Shown here in pieces: positions 1-11,005 of a stretch of DNA of 64,000 nucleotides. Source of the DNA: Trichaptum fuscoviolaceum (Eukaryota > Basidiomycota > Agaricomycetes > Hymenochaetales > Trichaptaceae); assembly GCA_910574455.1 (NCBI GenBank), contig CAJSYZ010000001.1, forward strand, positions 2,649,424 to 2,713,423. The letters are read 5' to 3'. Each line of letters begins with the position of its first letter. Within the stretch, counting starts at the first letter, position 1. The translations under genes and the position numbers were made by a program. Under the pieces are notes generated by a model. That model did not search any database. It was not told the DNA's origin and worked only from the letters and a program-made list of their open reading frames with translations.

Positions 1-865
1 TGCGTTGTGCTAATGAGGTGACGCTCATGGCAATACGTGCCGCCAGGGAACACTTCTATATCGGAATGCGTGAGTCTGAAGCACAAAGACTTGTTGTCAA
101 AGCTCTTGCGGATGCTGGTCTCAAGGGTGGATTTGCTCTTACCCTGTTTGGTGGTAAGCAGCATATAGTCTTTTCCCACCCGCCCAATGATTGACTCCCT
201 CCCTCACAGAAAACGCAGCGCTACCACATGGTAGTGGTACAGACCGCCAGCTTGGGGCAGGCGACTTCATTCTCATCGATACCGGGGGATCTTTGCATGG
301 GTACGAAAGCGATATCACTAGGGTTAGTCTCGCTTCCTAGCTTTTCGTTCACCCATTCTCGGGCGCTAACCTCATGGCGTAACACAAAGACGTTCGCCCT
401 CAAAGACTCGATAATTCCAACAGGACACCTGGAGCTCTGGAACATCGTGCATTCTGCACAGCTCGCTGCTCACCGCGCGGCACGCAACGGAACACTCACA
501 CGCCGTGTCGACGAAGCCGCGCGTGCCGTCATCACCAAAGCTGGATACGGGAGGTACTTCACTCATCGCTTAGGACATGGTGAGGTTTCCTGAGCTCTTG
601 CTTGACATTTTGTGGGACATCGGAGATTGACACGTAAGCTTATCATCCAGGAATTGGACTGGAAGGCCATGAAGCACCTTATCTGAGAGGAGGTAGCGAC
701 GACATTATCCGCCCGGGACATGCTTTCTCAAACGAGCCCGGCGTGTATATCGAAGGCAAAGTCGGTGTCCGGTTAGAGGATATCTTCTACGTCTCGGAGG
801 ATGGCACCGCGGTGTTCTTGACGGAAAGGGTTGGTGGCCAGGCTACTTCACCGTGGAAGATTTGA
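1..865 (+). CDS. M24-family metallopeptidase (Xaa-Pro aminopeptidase/prolidase type), 3' part
   Basis: The 5' end lies outside the window; coding starts in frame with Arg-Cys-Ala-Asn-Glu from base 3. Three introns (about 154-209, 323-389, 580-650) join into one frame ending at TGA 863-865. The pita-bread peptidase motifs are all visible: DTGGSLHGYESDITRTF (two metal-binding Asp), HRLGHGIGLEGHEAPYL (metal-binding His and the conserved HExPY) and NEPGVYIEGKVGVRLED (two metal-binding Glu). The family removes N-terminal residues next to proline, or splits Xaa-Pro dipeptides, using two Mn or Zn ions. Because all five ligands are present the enzyme is probably active. Which subtype it is (aminopeptidase P or prolidase) cannot be decided without the N-terminus. 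The gene converges on the minus-strand transporter whose stop is at 1153. Confidence 0.88.
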
Positions 866-1152
866 TCAATGCCATAACTAATATGGTGCTTCTGTAACGA
901 ATGTATTTGCAAAGATTTCCCCCCCCTCTGTATCTTGATGCAGGAAGAATACCCGGGAACAATGATCAATTATATTGTAACTATACCAAAAAGAGACATC
1001 AAGGATAACATGCTATAAAAACAAAGGAGAGAAGTGTAGTGATCGAGAGAAACTGTACGCGCATTTGGAAAAGCTGAGGTGGGTGAGATGACAGACGCTT
1101 GTAATTATGATAAGATAAAGAGAGATGTGAGTAGCAGCTGTATTGAAAAGAC

Positions 1153-3138
1153 TCATGAGGCGACGTATTCCATGGGTCTGATAGAATCTGAATCATCAAC
1201 ACTTCCGACGTCAGGTACTGTCATTGACTGCAAACCAGACAAAAAGGACAAAGCAAAGAAGATGGCTACCCAGAGATTGCCTGACAATAGACTTTTGTTT
1301 ATGGAGAAGGCGAAGAGGCAACTATCGGAAAACAAGAATCAGTAAATGAGCCGGACGATAACAAGATGGAAAGACAACCTTGAGAATGTCGGCGCAACTG
1401 TTCGGGCAAGGCATTGGGAGAACTGGGCAAGGCCATTGGCCGTTCCAAGTGAAGTCGACCTCGGTGTAAGTTCCTTTACCAATATCATATTGAGGCTACA
1501 AAAATAAATTCAACTTTCATACTTATCATGATAGTGACTACAAAACCTACGAGAATGCCAAACATGCAATTCGACTTATTGCCAGACTAATTCCAATGCC
1601 AATCCATAGCCAGAGTCGAATTCGGGGGTCAATCATGTGGCCCAGATCATCAGTCCCACACTTGGCAAGCCTGCTTAGGAGTGGGAAGGTCAAGAAAGTA
1701 ATCGGCCAAAGCCACATACAAAACCTGTACAGGCGAGCACAGGAGTAGCGCCGGAGCAGGGGTGGCATGACAACGATCTGAATGGCGGCAGATGATATGC
1801 CTGCTATTGCGAGAGCATAGCCAATCTGAGAAACCTATTGCACGACACGATTACATTGGCTAATTCAATGGCAAGACGTAATACTCACGGAGAATGAGAG
1901 GCCCCCTGTTTCGATTGGGGAATAGCAAAATAGTACAAAGACAACGTCGAAGGCAGTTCCGACGAAGCTAAGAGCACATCCTGATGCGCAAAGACTTCGC
2001 ATGACTGGTTGTTGTAAGAGCTGCCTCGCTGTCGTCCCATTTTCATCTGCATCGATGCGGTCGCAATGCTCCGTTATCCCATAGGAGATGGAGTACTCCT
2101 TCTGGATCCGAACTTTGCGAGGTAATGTCTTCGCGAAGAAGTCAATATAAAAACTCGTCTGATGATCAGGCTTCGTACGTACTTCTTTCAAACATTTAAA
2201 CCCGATGAGAACAGTAGCAAAGGTCATCCCTGCAACAACTGAACAAGGAAGAAGGTATGGGAACACCACAAACAGTGCATTGTTGAATAGGCGAGGAATT
2301 TTTTCCGCAGGATTAGACAAAGCTCCACCAAGCAAAGGCCTGTAATAATATAATTTTAGCATATAATCAACTTTATAAATAATTACTACCCACCCAATGA
2401 TTACACCTAACGGCCAGCACATTCCGTAGATAGGATATGCCAATGCTTGGTTGGAAGGGTTGGTGAGCTCGCCAAGAGCTGAGTGCATTACCGCGACATT
2501 TCCGGAGAAGAAGCCGGCTGAAGTTAACGGATGTGATAAGGAGCCCGAAGTGGAGAGAGATGGGTCTGGAGCGTACCTAATGAACGAGCGGCCAGAATGC
2601 TGGCGAGTGTTTTGGAGAAGCCCAGAAGGATGGTTGAGGCTGCGATGCCGATGTTTCCGACGAGAATTATGGGGCGTCTGCCAACGCGGTCTGGTTCATG
2701 ACGAGACGAAAGAAGTCGGCACGACGCGATTCTTTGAAGTCAGCGCCAGCACCACTTACCTGAGAGACTGGCCCAATAGTAGATCGATACCAACTGAGCG
2801 AGTGCGAATGCACTTTCCTGGTGAGGTTGCTGTCAGTCCTCTCGATTTGTGGAGGGGGGGGGAATGCAGTGACTTACAACTAGTCCGCTGTAGAAACCTG
2901 TCTGGGAAGGGTCTGTTGCAACACCAAATCTCTCCATCATTTCATTAACGTACGGAAATATCTGAGTAAATGCTATTGGGTCCGACAGTCGAAGGAGACA
3001 TAGCGTGGTGAGCTGGGCAGCCGGTAGAGGCCTCTTCACAGCTCGGTGTTCACAAGATGGCTGACATTCGGAATCGTAAGGTCGTTGGTCGTGAATGTCG
3101 TGTAGCAGAGGCTGTAGTTCATTAATGCCTGCAGTCAT
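1153..3138 (-). CDS. MFS transporter (ZIFL/PEP2-like general substrate transporter)
   Basis: Multi-pass major facilitator. Exons were joined on the minus strand. The N-terminal exon has an acidic dileucine stretch (ELQPLL) and the first TM (IFPYVNEMMERFGV). The TM2-3 loop carries motif A (DRVGRRPIILVGN), split by an intron after the first base of the Asp codon. Then come GNVAVMHSALGELTNPSNQA, GPLLGGALSNPAEK and, after a long central loop, TM7-12. The reading frame seems to stop at 1547, but an intron (GTAGGT...TTTGTAG) leads into an exon coding for MILVKELTPRSTSLGTANG. A last exon gives the TM12 region and TGA at 1153, so the gene is complete, about 500 aa. An alternative start at 3228 adds 30 residues; 3138 is preferred because relatives begin near the dileucine. 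Substrate cannot be told from sequence. It is transcribed away from the gene at 3490. Confidence 0.85.
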
Positions 3139-3489
3139 CGTACTGGGGCTGTGGTCGAAGGGTAGCCCTCCAAGGGGGACTGGTATGAGGAAGAGGGATG
3201 GTGTTGGAGGGGATGGTTCGTTTGTCAATCTTATATTTTCCGGTCATCCGTAGAGCCTGTGCGCTGGAATGCCCTAGACCGGCTCTGCTTTGTTACGTCA
3301 TCCAATAATACGTACCATGATCTCCTGCCAGTGGTCCGTGCGTACATTATGTCAGTCTCACGTGAGTCAGTGAGTGGCACGACGACGATGACTTGGGACT
3401 GAAGAGGGCGCTGTTCTTCTTTCCGTTTCGTGTCGCTCCTTGTCCTCAACTTCTCGCCTCTGCTTCCCGCCCTTCGCACATCGCTCGTC
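3139..3489. promoter_or_regulatory. Bidirectional promoter with CACGTG palindrome
   Basis: About 350 bp between the divergent transporter and the unknown gene at 3490. It holds a perfect 10-bp palindrome CTCACGTGAG at 3357-3366, an E-box/Cbf1-type core. Nothing else stands out. Function of the site is inferred only from its sequence. Confidence 0.35.
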
Positions 3490-4331
3490 ATGTCCGACAA
3501 CGTCGTCCTCATTGCACCCCGCCCTCTCCGCGTCGCGTCGCTTACCGGACAGCGTCCTGGCTACCCAGCAAGCGCAAGAATGGTGTCTCCTACCCCCGAT
3601 ACGCAGGTCTTTTCTCGCATGAAGTTGGGAGACAGCGAGGATATGGTGGAAGATATATCTCGTCCGCCCTCCGGAAGGGCGTCAGCATCACCTCGGTGAG
3701 TGTTAGCTTGACCCTTATCTGTCTGATATGTGTGAAGCAGGCCTTTTTGTGCGGTGTGTTGACTATTTCTGTTTTCTCCCCGTTTTCACATTCATACTCT
3801 AGTCTCAACCTTTCTTCGGATGTTCTTGAAGAATTCTTGTCCATTCTGAAGCCGACATTCCTTATGAGCCCCAGTTCTCCTACTTTTCGCCCTCGCCGCC
3901 AAGGCTCTGCATCGGCGTTCGCAGTGCCCCTTGAGCGCCCATTCGCTTTCAAGCCACGAGACAAGACTTACATCAACGAGAACCCCTCCATCACCACTTT
4001 CTCACGTGAAAACTACGATGCTGTTGCAAATTCAGCATACAGTGAGATTACTTCGCAGCAGGAAGGTTCATCTCGCATTCCTGGTGTGCTTGGTATGTTG
4101 TGGTATATATCATATATCGCATGGCTAATTCCTCCTTTTCGTCCGGCAGAATCTCCTGTTTCTCGCATGCATACACGTAACCCTTTCCAGCGCCACCCCA
4201 CTTATGACTTAGTCACGCAAAACGCATTGACGAACAATGTATCGCCTGCACTTCTACCGCTGCCGCCCTCTCCGTCACCTGTCCCACTCCGTCTGGATTC
4301 GCCCGAGAGCCTTCAAGCGAGTTCAGACTGA
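3490..4331 (+). CDS. Uncharacterised Ser/Pro-rich protein
   Basis: No family recognised. Three exons join cleanly in frame: 3490-3695 (from MSDNVVLIAPRPLRVASLTG), 3803-4092 and 4150-4331, with GTGAGT and GTATGT donors and TAG/CAG acceptors. The product is about 225 aa, rich in Ser, Pro and Arg, with no membrane segment and no recognisable catalytic motif. Two short features look non-random: LERPFAFKPRDKTYINENPS and the C-terminal Pro/Leu-rich tail. The protein is probably largely disordered. It shares a promoter with the MFS transporter. The phase agreement at both introns supports a real gene. Confidence 0.6.
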
Positions 4332-4781
4332 TGTGACTTACACTTTTCGATGTTGCTCCGAAGAATGCATCCCGCAAAGTTATACTCACCATACCACAAC
4401 CACATCACATTCCGCACGGTCATTTTTGTATCAACTATTAAGTATCTGGATCTTATAACGGTTCTGTATCAGTTCATCTCCGGAACACTATCTCTTATCT
4501 TGTTTTTGGCACTGTCGCTATCACATTCCCTCCGCTTCCCTGTCTAATCGTCTAATCTCCGAGTAGCTATCATTGTGTCCTTTCGTGGAACTATTTGACT
4601 TGTTTTAACATAGGTTTCTATAATCCCTTGCCCCTGTTTATCCAAATATAAAATTATGTCTTATTAGTTTTTGATCGACGGGATCTGACGATGGAGACCA
4701 GCGATTTGTTTATTGCGCAATCCTTGTAAGGTAAGTTATTACATATGTGACTTAAACAAGAAGACCAGGATATGGTGTAAT
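4332..4781. other. Intergenic, tail-to-tail
   Basis: 450 bp between two convergent genes. A/T-rich, presumably 3' UTRs and polyadenylation signals. No gene, repeat or RNA seen. Confidence 0.5.
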
Positions 4782-7750
4782 CTAGAGTTTTGAGCTTTGA
4801 GCAGTCACAGGCAGGGCATACAGAGCATCGAGCTCCTTGCGATATTTGGCCTGAGCGTCTCTCCTATGAAGCGTTGAAACAGTCAGTAGAATATTTACGA
4901 CAAATTGCTATGTTTTCTCACCTGCGAATCTTGAGCGTCGGTGTCAAAAGGTTGTTGTCGGGAGTGAAAGGATCCAAAGATATATGGATTTTCCTGATCA
5001 TTTCAAATCTGTTATTCAAGCGGAGGTTCAGAAACAGAAGAGATATAAGAACTTGGAAATTCCAACAAACCCTTTCAGCCCAGCCTTCTTCGCGTCATTC
5101 CCCATCTCAGCCAAGACAGCACTCACGACGCGTGCGTCCTTGCTAGCGGCGTCCAGAGCGGCAGCGTCCTCAGGGGAGACCCTAGTGCCCGTGACCTTGC
5201 TGGCGAGAATGGCAAATTGGATGGGATCGGGGACGACGACGCCGATGAGGTGGTCCTGCAGTGACTCGCCGTGCACATAGACCTGAGCGAGTAGAGGGTT
5301 CGTGCCGTAGGCGTTCTCGATCTTTTCCAGAGCAACATATTCACCTTGGGCGAGCTTCATGATATTCTGAGGTGGTAACATGTGAGATATGAATAACAAA
5401 TGGAGGGGGGTGAACTTACCTTGATGCGGTCGATAATCTTGAAACGGCCACAGCTGTCAATCTCGCCGACATCCCCAGTGTGCAGCCAACCTTCCTCGTC
5501 AACCGTCTCGCGAGTGTTCTTATCGTCTGGCAGAATAATTCAGCATATATCAACAGACGAGCGAGACACATCCTACCCTTATAGTAAGTCGTGAAGCAGT
5601 TCTGGCCGCGGACACAAATCTCTCCGCGAGGATTCGGCTTGTCGGTAGAAGTGTAGTTCATGTGGGGGACATCGACGAGCTTGACTTCATTGCAAGGCTG
5701 CGGCGCTCCAACTGTACCGCTAGACGTCGGGTCCCTCGGCCAGACACGAGTGCAAGTAGCGCAGTTCTCTGTCATTCCGTAGCCTTTACATCAAATAGAG
5801 GCCATCAGATTTAAATTGGAAATAGCTTTGATAAATAACAGACCTTCAACCACTTCACAAGAGAACGCAACCTTTAGGAAGTCCATCGCATCGGCACTGA
5901 TCGGCGCCGAACCGCAAGTCATGAGCTTGATGTTTCCACCGATCACGGCCTGGACCTTCCTAAAGACAAGTCTGTCCCAGAACGCATGGGTGTTGTCGCC
6001 TGTCTCATGCAGGCGCTTCAACTTCGCCTCCAGCGCGCTTCTGAACAGGAATCCTTTCAATCCCGGAGCCTAAATCATACAAACCCCACATTATTTTTGA
6101 GTTGAAGAGGACCCGTCTAAGTGACAGCAGAACGGACCTGGCCAGCAAGCATCGCACTTTGATAAACTCTGTTGAGCACACGCGGGACAGACGGGAAATA
6201 GATCGGTTTGAGGATGGCGGCGTCTTCCAAAAGACGAAGGGGATCGCCAGTAAAGTATCCGATCGCGCCTCCGATACACATCATATTAAGCTCGCTGATA
6301 CGCTAGTGAACAGTAGATATAATTAGTATCATAGTTCTCTACGATATTGGAGTCGTAACGTACTTCATAAATGTGCGCAAGGGGCAGGTATGATAATATT
6401 GAGCCTGTCGACTCAAATTCAATTCCATGCATATTAGATATAGCTGCGGATGCGAGATGCCCATGCGTAAGGACGACACCTATTGTACGAATGGTAAGTA
6501 CAGTAAGTTTAGTGGCTAATAGATTTCCTTTTACCCTTAGGATTATTTGTCGTTCCCTACAACCACAAAATTAGGAATCGATCGTTTCAAAGAACATACA
6601 AACGAACCGAAGTGTAGCACACGGACGCAATTTGATCGGGGGTGGCGGGGATAGGCTCAATCCTATTCGCCTTGCCAAGTGCCTCCACTGAAATATCACG
6701 TTGTTTTAAGCATTCTCTTTCCTCCATTTCTCTAGTTACGCACGTTCTCTAAGTTCAGTGACTTGGATTTTCGCAATATTCCCCCATGCTGTTAGAATAC
6801 GTTTCGGTTCGTCTTGAAGATCGTCAATGGAAACGATCATTTTAAGCATGGGTGCTTTCGCAGCCAATGCCAGCAAAATTGGTATATGCTGTGCAGTCGC
6901 GAAGGCAATAGTGATATGAGAATGGTTAATACTATTATGCCAAACGGATATGTTAGCGGAATCTCATAATGCAAAGTGAAAGCCTTATACATATATTCTG
7001 CGGAGAAAATTAAAATCATGTATGGTATGTACAGCCATAGACAACATACCAACTGCGTCCTTCCCCAGCGTGTCGTATAAACTGACACCAATCTTTCCAT
7101 AGGCATGGAGAGCCGTATCAATTACTTGCCACTCTGATTGAACGAACATATGCTTGAGTGACTCGTGACCTACGCATAACAAAGGAAACCTCACCTGGCC
7201 TGTTCTGACTCCAGATACCGACTGTTTGCAGCTCTCCACCACCTAGAACACCGTCACTAAACAACTTGTGGATCGCACTACCCAAGTTGCGTCGGCGTTC
7301 GTCGACCTGGGCGTAGGACTGCCAGACATAATGATCGGCAAACTTGAGCGGGTTCGTGGATACCACAGGCCTGTGTCCGAGGAAATTACCGTCCCGCGAG
7401 AGGCTGAGGCCGAGGTTGAATATGTCGGGTAGCGTCCGAACATGATTCTGGTTTTCCAGCTGGATCAAGCCCCAGACGCCTGTCGAACAAGCTCGCACGT
7501 CAGCCGAAGGAAACTCAGATGCAAAAAGCCAAAGCGCGAATCGGAGGGAAATGTGATCTGACCGTTCTGATAATGACCTAGAAATGACCATGATTGTGAG
7601 CGCGCGATCCCCACCTGGCGAGTGTTGCTCGGCTCGAGTACAACATCATTACATACCTGTTTGACCGGGGCGACGCGTCCCAGGCACCTCGACCGACTGC
7701 TTCGAGTAGTCGAGCTGCGCTGGCCACGGTTTCTGGAGGGGGGAGCACAT
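4782..7750 (-). CDS. Long-chain-fatty-acid-CoA ligase (acyl-CoA synthetase)
   Basis: ATP-dependent activation of long-chain fatty acids to acyl-CoA (ANL/AMP-binding superfamily; yeast Faa relatives). The start ATG at 7750 opens [20 protein letters not shown], followed by the family pattern [13 protein letters not shown]. About a dozen exons follow. The AMP-binding P-loop reads [19 protein letters not shown] and is split by two introns, leaving its core on a 22-nt exon (6535-6556). A 15-nt exon (7563-7577) codes for GHYQN. Further landmarks are [31 protein letters not shown] (adenylate motif), [20 protein letters not shown] (catalytic Asp of the fatty-acyl-CoA signature) and [17 protein letters not shown]. 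The C-terminus is [16 protein letters not shown]. Length is near 690 aa, usual for the family. All core motifs are intact. Location (peroxisome, ER or lipid droplet) is not evident. Confidence 0.93.
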
Positions 7751-8158
7751 TGTGGACGGGGGGAGATGTGGATGTGGAAGGAAGAACACAAGAACTGAGG
7801 TTTCAGACACCAAGCCTCAGAGCGGGACAGGGAAATCACACTGAAAAGCTGCCAGATGCTGGGGCGGGGCCGGTGCGTTAGTGATCACCCCTGGTCCCGG
7901 CGTGCCGACGCATACTAACACGTGAAAACAATCCCCAATTTGTCCGACGACGTCGAGCAGATCCTCAGCAGCGCACAGCGGCATACTCATTGTTCGACAG
8001 CAATGTTCAAGATTTCGTGAACACCAATAACTACAAAAAGTACAGTACATGCATCATTGCGCCGTAATAAATAGTACCCGGGAGTGCGAAGCAAGCAGCG
8101 GAGATCATCAGAGTTAGATCGGATATTATATAGATAGAAGTTGATCATCAAAGCCGAG
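7751..8158. other. Intergenic
   Basis: 408 bp between the start of the acyl-CoA synthetase and the stop of the EF-hand gene, both on the minus strand. Must contain the synthetase promoter. No distinctive element seen. Confidence 0.4.
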
Positions 8159-9345
8159 TCACGGTGCACTTAGGACGACCTAAAGATACCTTTTCTCAGC
8201 TCGACCGGAGAAAGGGCGTGGATGCCAACTAACCTTCATAAACTGTTCGTAGTTCACTTGAATCCATCCGACCCGCTGTACGTCCATTCTAGGCAAGTGC
8301 ATCCATTCAGCAGGATAAAATGCGGAATATTCACACTGGCAACTCACCGCTGAAAGGCTTCTGTGAGCGTCTTCACGGCCACACACGCCCTGACGAATCG
8401 ATCAAACGTTATACCAGGCGGTGGCCCATAGTTCGCTGACGGTGGCGTTGCTGCGAAGAGTCCCATATTCAGATATTCATACTTATCCCCGGCGGCATCA
8501 AGATGATAAGAATCATGCAGCGTGTCCTCACCATACTTCTGCTCAATGAGCATGAGAATCTGAGGGGTTAAGTTGTAGCCAAAACTGCGTAAAGCATTGG
8601 ATAGTTCATGTCTGTCTATCGATCCGGACCGATCCTGGTCGAAATGACGGAATACATCTTGCCAATCCGAGATGTATTTCCATAATCCAGCGAATTCTAC
8701 AGTTTTCATCAGAACGTATAGAAAATATACGCGAATATAGCCCACCGTTGTAGCCAATCGTTCCACTACGATCCGTGTCCTATTAGTCGAAGTGAGGGAC
8801 AATTCAGATGGAATAGGTATTGGTACACGCACGAATATGCCCATGAGCATCTTGACCTACAAGACGCCAACACTTCATCACAAAAACAGTTGTAAAGGAA
8901 TGTTAATACTACATACAGTATCCAGGTCGAAATCTATCGTAAAGTTTCATCAGAGTGCTGAATCTAGACAGCGTTTTAATTTGACTCAACTCGACCAGTC
9001 GCCTGTTGCATTCGCCACGGAATTAAGATTGGACTTTAACACGGGCGCATATACAGACAAAAAAATTCCCTGCGTACCATTCACAAGTGCCTGCTGCAGT
9101 TCACTGTAACGCAAGACACAATGAGCACTTTATATTAATGAATAAAAGCTTGAAGCTCACTTGGCTGTGATCGTGCCATTTCCATCAGTGTCGACAGAAG
9201 AGAACCACTGCCATAGTTGCGGGTCCGCGCCTGCAGGCGGGTACCTATGCTGATGTTGCTGTTGCGGCGGCTGCTGCTGCTGGCCATATCCATAACCACT
9301 GTAGCCCGCATTACCATGGCCGTAAGAAGGCGTGCGCCCGTACAT
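8159..9345 (-). CDS. Penta-EF-hand calcium-binding protein (PEF1/ALG-2/peflin-like)
   Basis: Calcium sensor of the penta-EF-hand family, which in fungi and animals works with ESCRT/COPII partners and at membranes. The N-terminus is a Gly/Tyr/Gln/Pro-rich tail (MYGRTPSYGHGNAGYSGYGY then poly-Gln) typical of peflin and sorcin. EF-hand loops visible after joining exons: DTDGNGTITAKE (hand 1), DTDRSGTIGYNEF (hand 3) and DQDRSGSIDRHEL (hand 4). Between hands 1 and 3 lies FDLDTVKMLMGIF. The C-terminal dimerisation hand 5 reads MDVQRVGWIQVNYEQFMK, completed by a short last exon coding VVLSAP and TGA at 8159-8161. Without that last intron the frame would run to 8180 with an atypical tail. About 220 aa, six or more introns. 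Confidence 0.88.
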
Positions 9346-9904
9346 GATTATAGGTGATGATAGTCAAAGGATAAGATGCAAGGACTCGAGTCGACTCAAA
9401 GGCTGAGGCGCTGAAGCGCTGAAGCGTACCGTGACTGATCAGGCGAAGCGCCCATGCACAGGAAAGTTTCCGGATCAGTCGGACGGGGCTGTGACGCAAT
9501 ACTTCTCCGGCTCGGCTCAGTCACAAGGCTCGGGAAGAACGGAAGTTCGGGTCATCAAATCGGCCTCGGCATGACTTCGGCAAAATTAGGCGGACGCTGT
9601 TTTTGGGCAACTTCGGCACAGTAAACATCATTCGAAGCGCTGAAAATGGGTCCTCTGGGAGCCGTTCCTTTCGTATTTTGAGTGTAAGACAAGAGAAAAT
9701 AGATTATATTGAGTTTCGCAAGACTTCTAGCATATTAATGAACAAATTAAACTACCACATGCTTCAATTTCATGTTTATTGGTCTAAAAGAAACGCCTTT
9801 GCCTAGGCAATGGCAGAATCTGCGCACTGCGCATCAGAGCGGTTAAATTCATTATTGACATCAACACTTAGTGTCCCCAGACACATGATAGCTCAGAGCA
9901 TGAT
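9346..9904. other. Intergenic, divergent promoters
   Basis: 559 bp between the head-to-head EF-hand and methyltransferase genes. Contains a short imperfect tandem run of GCGCTGAA near 9408-9425. No coding potential recognised. Confidence 0.4.
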
Positions 9905-11005
9905 ATGAGAGTCGAGGCTGTTTTGCTTCCCTGCTCCTTGATGTTCCTTGATGAGTATAAAATGGCATGCAGAGGATCGACAGTAAATACCAATTCCCTA
10001 CCTACTCGGAGGTTCGTTCAGGTCACTACCGAAACCGGTCTCAGATCTCAGATCTGGACGTTCGACCTTCGAGTTACGCAGGAGCTATACGACTCCAGAG
10101 CAACAGAGGAAGATCGAAGGCTCGAGCTTCATCCACTCGAATATCAATTGACGATTGATGCTCTCGCTAAATATCTTCCCCTGATAGCTAGCCAATCAAT
10201 CACCGACGATGCAGGCCCTGCTCAGGCTGCCGGTAGTACAACAACGTCAACTGCTCCCGCTCGGAGGCGAAAGATCGCAGATATAGGCGGTGCAACAGGA
10301 ACGTATGCCTTCTTTCTCGCAGGGAGGGGTGAGGAGGTACACCTTCGGGATCTTTCTCCCGCCCTATTGGAGATCGCAACTGCAAGAAACGCGATGGGGG
10401 TGCAGGGTGATAAATTTGACCTAGGAAAAGGCACTCACGGAAACTTAGCTTCGATTCAAGTAGGGAATGCAATAGATGCATCGACCTTGTTCGCACCGCG
10501 CGATACAGGAACCTTCGACGCAGTCCTGTTGCTGGGACCGTTATATCACCTCATCGAGGCAGAGGAAAGGCAAAAAGCGCTACAGAACGCCTTGGATCTA
10601 CTCAAGCCATCAGGGCTTCTTTTCGCTGCCTTTGTTTCGCAGAATGCCCATCTGCGTGACATCGCGAGAAGGGATCCAAGCCGCCTTGTCCGCGAAAAAA
10701 ACTTCTACGAGACATACCTTCAGACGGGCAAGTATGTGAGGAGAGGAGATAGGAATGCCGTGTCTTATCACTCGAGATTGTCGGAGATTCCACCGCTCGT
10801 GCAAGGGGCGGGGGGACGTGTGATAGAGATCATAGGCGTAGAAGGGATATTGGGAGGTGGGCTTGACAAAGGGCTAGTTGGCGCGAGTCAGGATGTCGTT
10901 GAGTCTTGGGTCAATGTCATGAAACCTCTTGGTCGGCAGCAAGAGAACTTGGGAAACGCTGACCACTGGCTGGTAGTCATCGAGAGGGCCACAAACCAAG
11001 CCTAG
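9905..11005 (+). CDS. Class I SAM-dependent methyltransferase
   Basis: Rossmann-fold methyltransferase. Motif I is IADIGGATGTYAFFLAGRG, motif II VHLRDLSPALLEIA, and the region FDAVLLLGPLYHLIEAEERQ corresponds to motif IV/post-motif. LLKPSGLLFAAFVS matches the beta-5 strand. The start is uncertain. The continuous frame begins at 9905 (second Met at 9962), but residues before QELYDSRATEEDRRLELHP look unconserved. A model with a small first exon 9962-9982 and a GT-AG intron 9983-10081 also keeps frame. From 10082 on the gene has no intron, which is unusual among its neighbours. The overall pattern resembles small bacterial methyltransferases; the substrate is unknown. Transfer from bacteria is possible but unproven. 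Confidence 0.8.
   Translation: MRVEAVLLPCSLMFLDEYKMACRGSTVNTNSLPTRRFVQVTTETGLRSQIWTFDLRVTQELYDSRATEEDRRLELHPLEYQLTIDALAKYLPLIASQSITDDAGPAQAAGSTTTSTAPARRRKIADIGGATGTYAFFLAGRGEEVHLRDLSPALLEIATARNAMGVQGDKFDLGKGTHGNLASIQVGNAIDASTLFAPRDTGTFDAVLLLGPLYHLIEAEERQKALQNALDLLKPSGLLFAAFVSQNAHLRDIARRDPSRLVREKNFYETYLQTGKYVRRGDRNAVSYHSRLSEIPPLVQGAGGRVIEIIGVEGILGGGLDKGLVGASQDVVESWVNVMKPLGRQQENLGNADHWLVVIERATNQA

Noticed and set aside
1079..1345. Plus-strand 88-codon frame
   Set aside because: Antisense to the last exon of the MFS transporter, which carries the TM12 region in the other strand.
1547..1768. Apparent truncation of the MFS transporter at an in-frame TAG
   Set aside because: The TAG is inside a GTAGGT...TTTGTAG intron; splicing restores the last transmembrane segments, so the gene is not a pseudogene.
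2451..2948. Plus-strand 165-codon frame
   Set aside because: Antisense to well-supported exons and introns of the MFS transporter.
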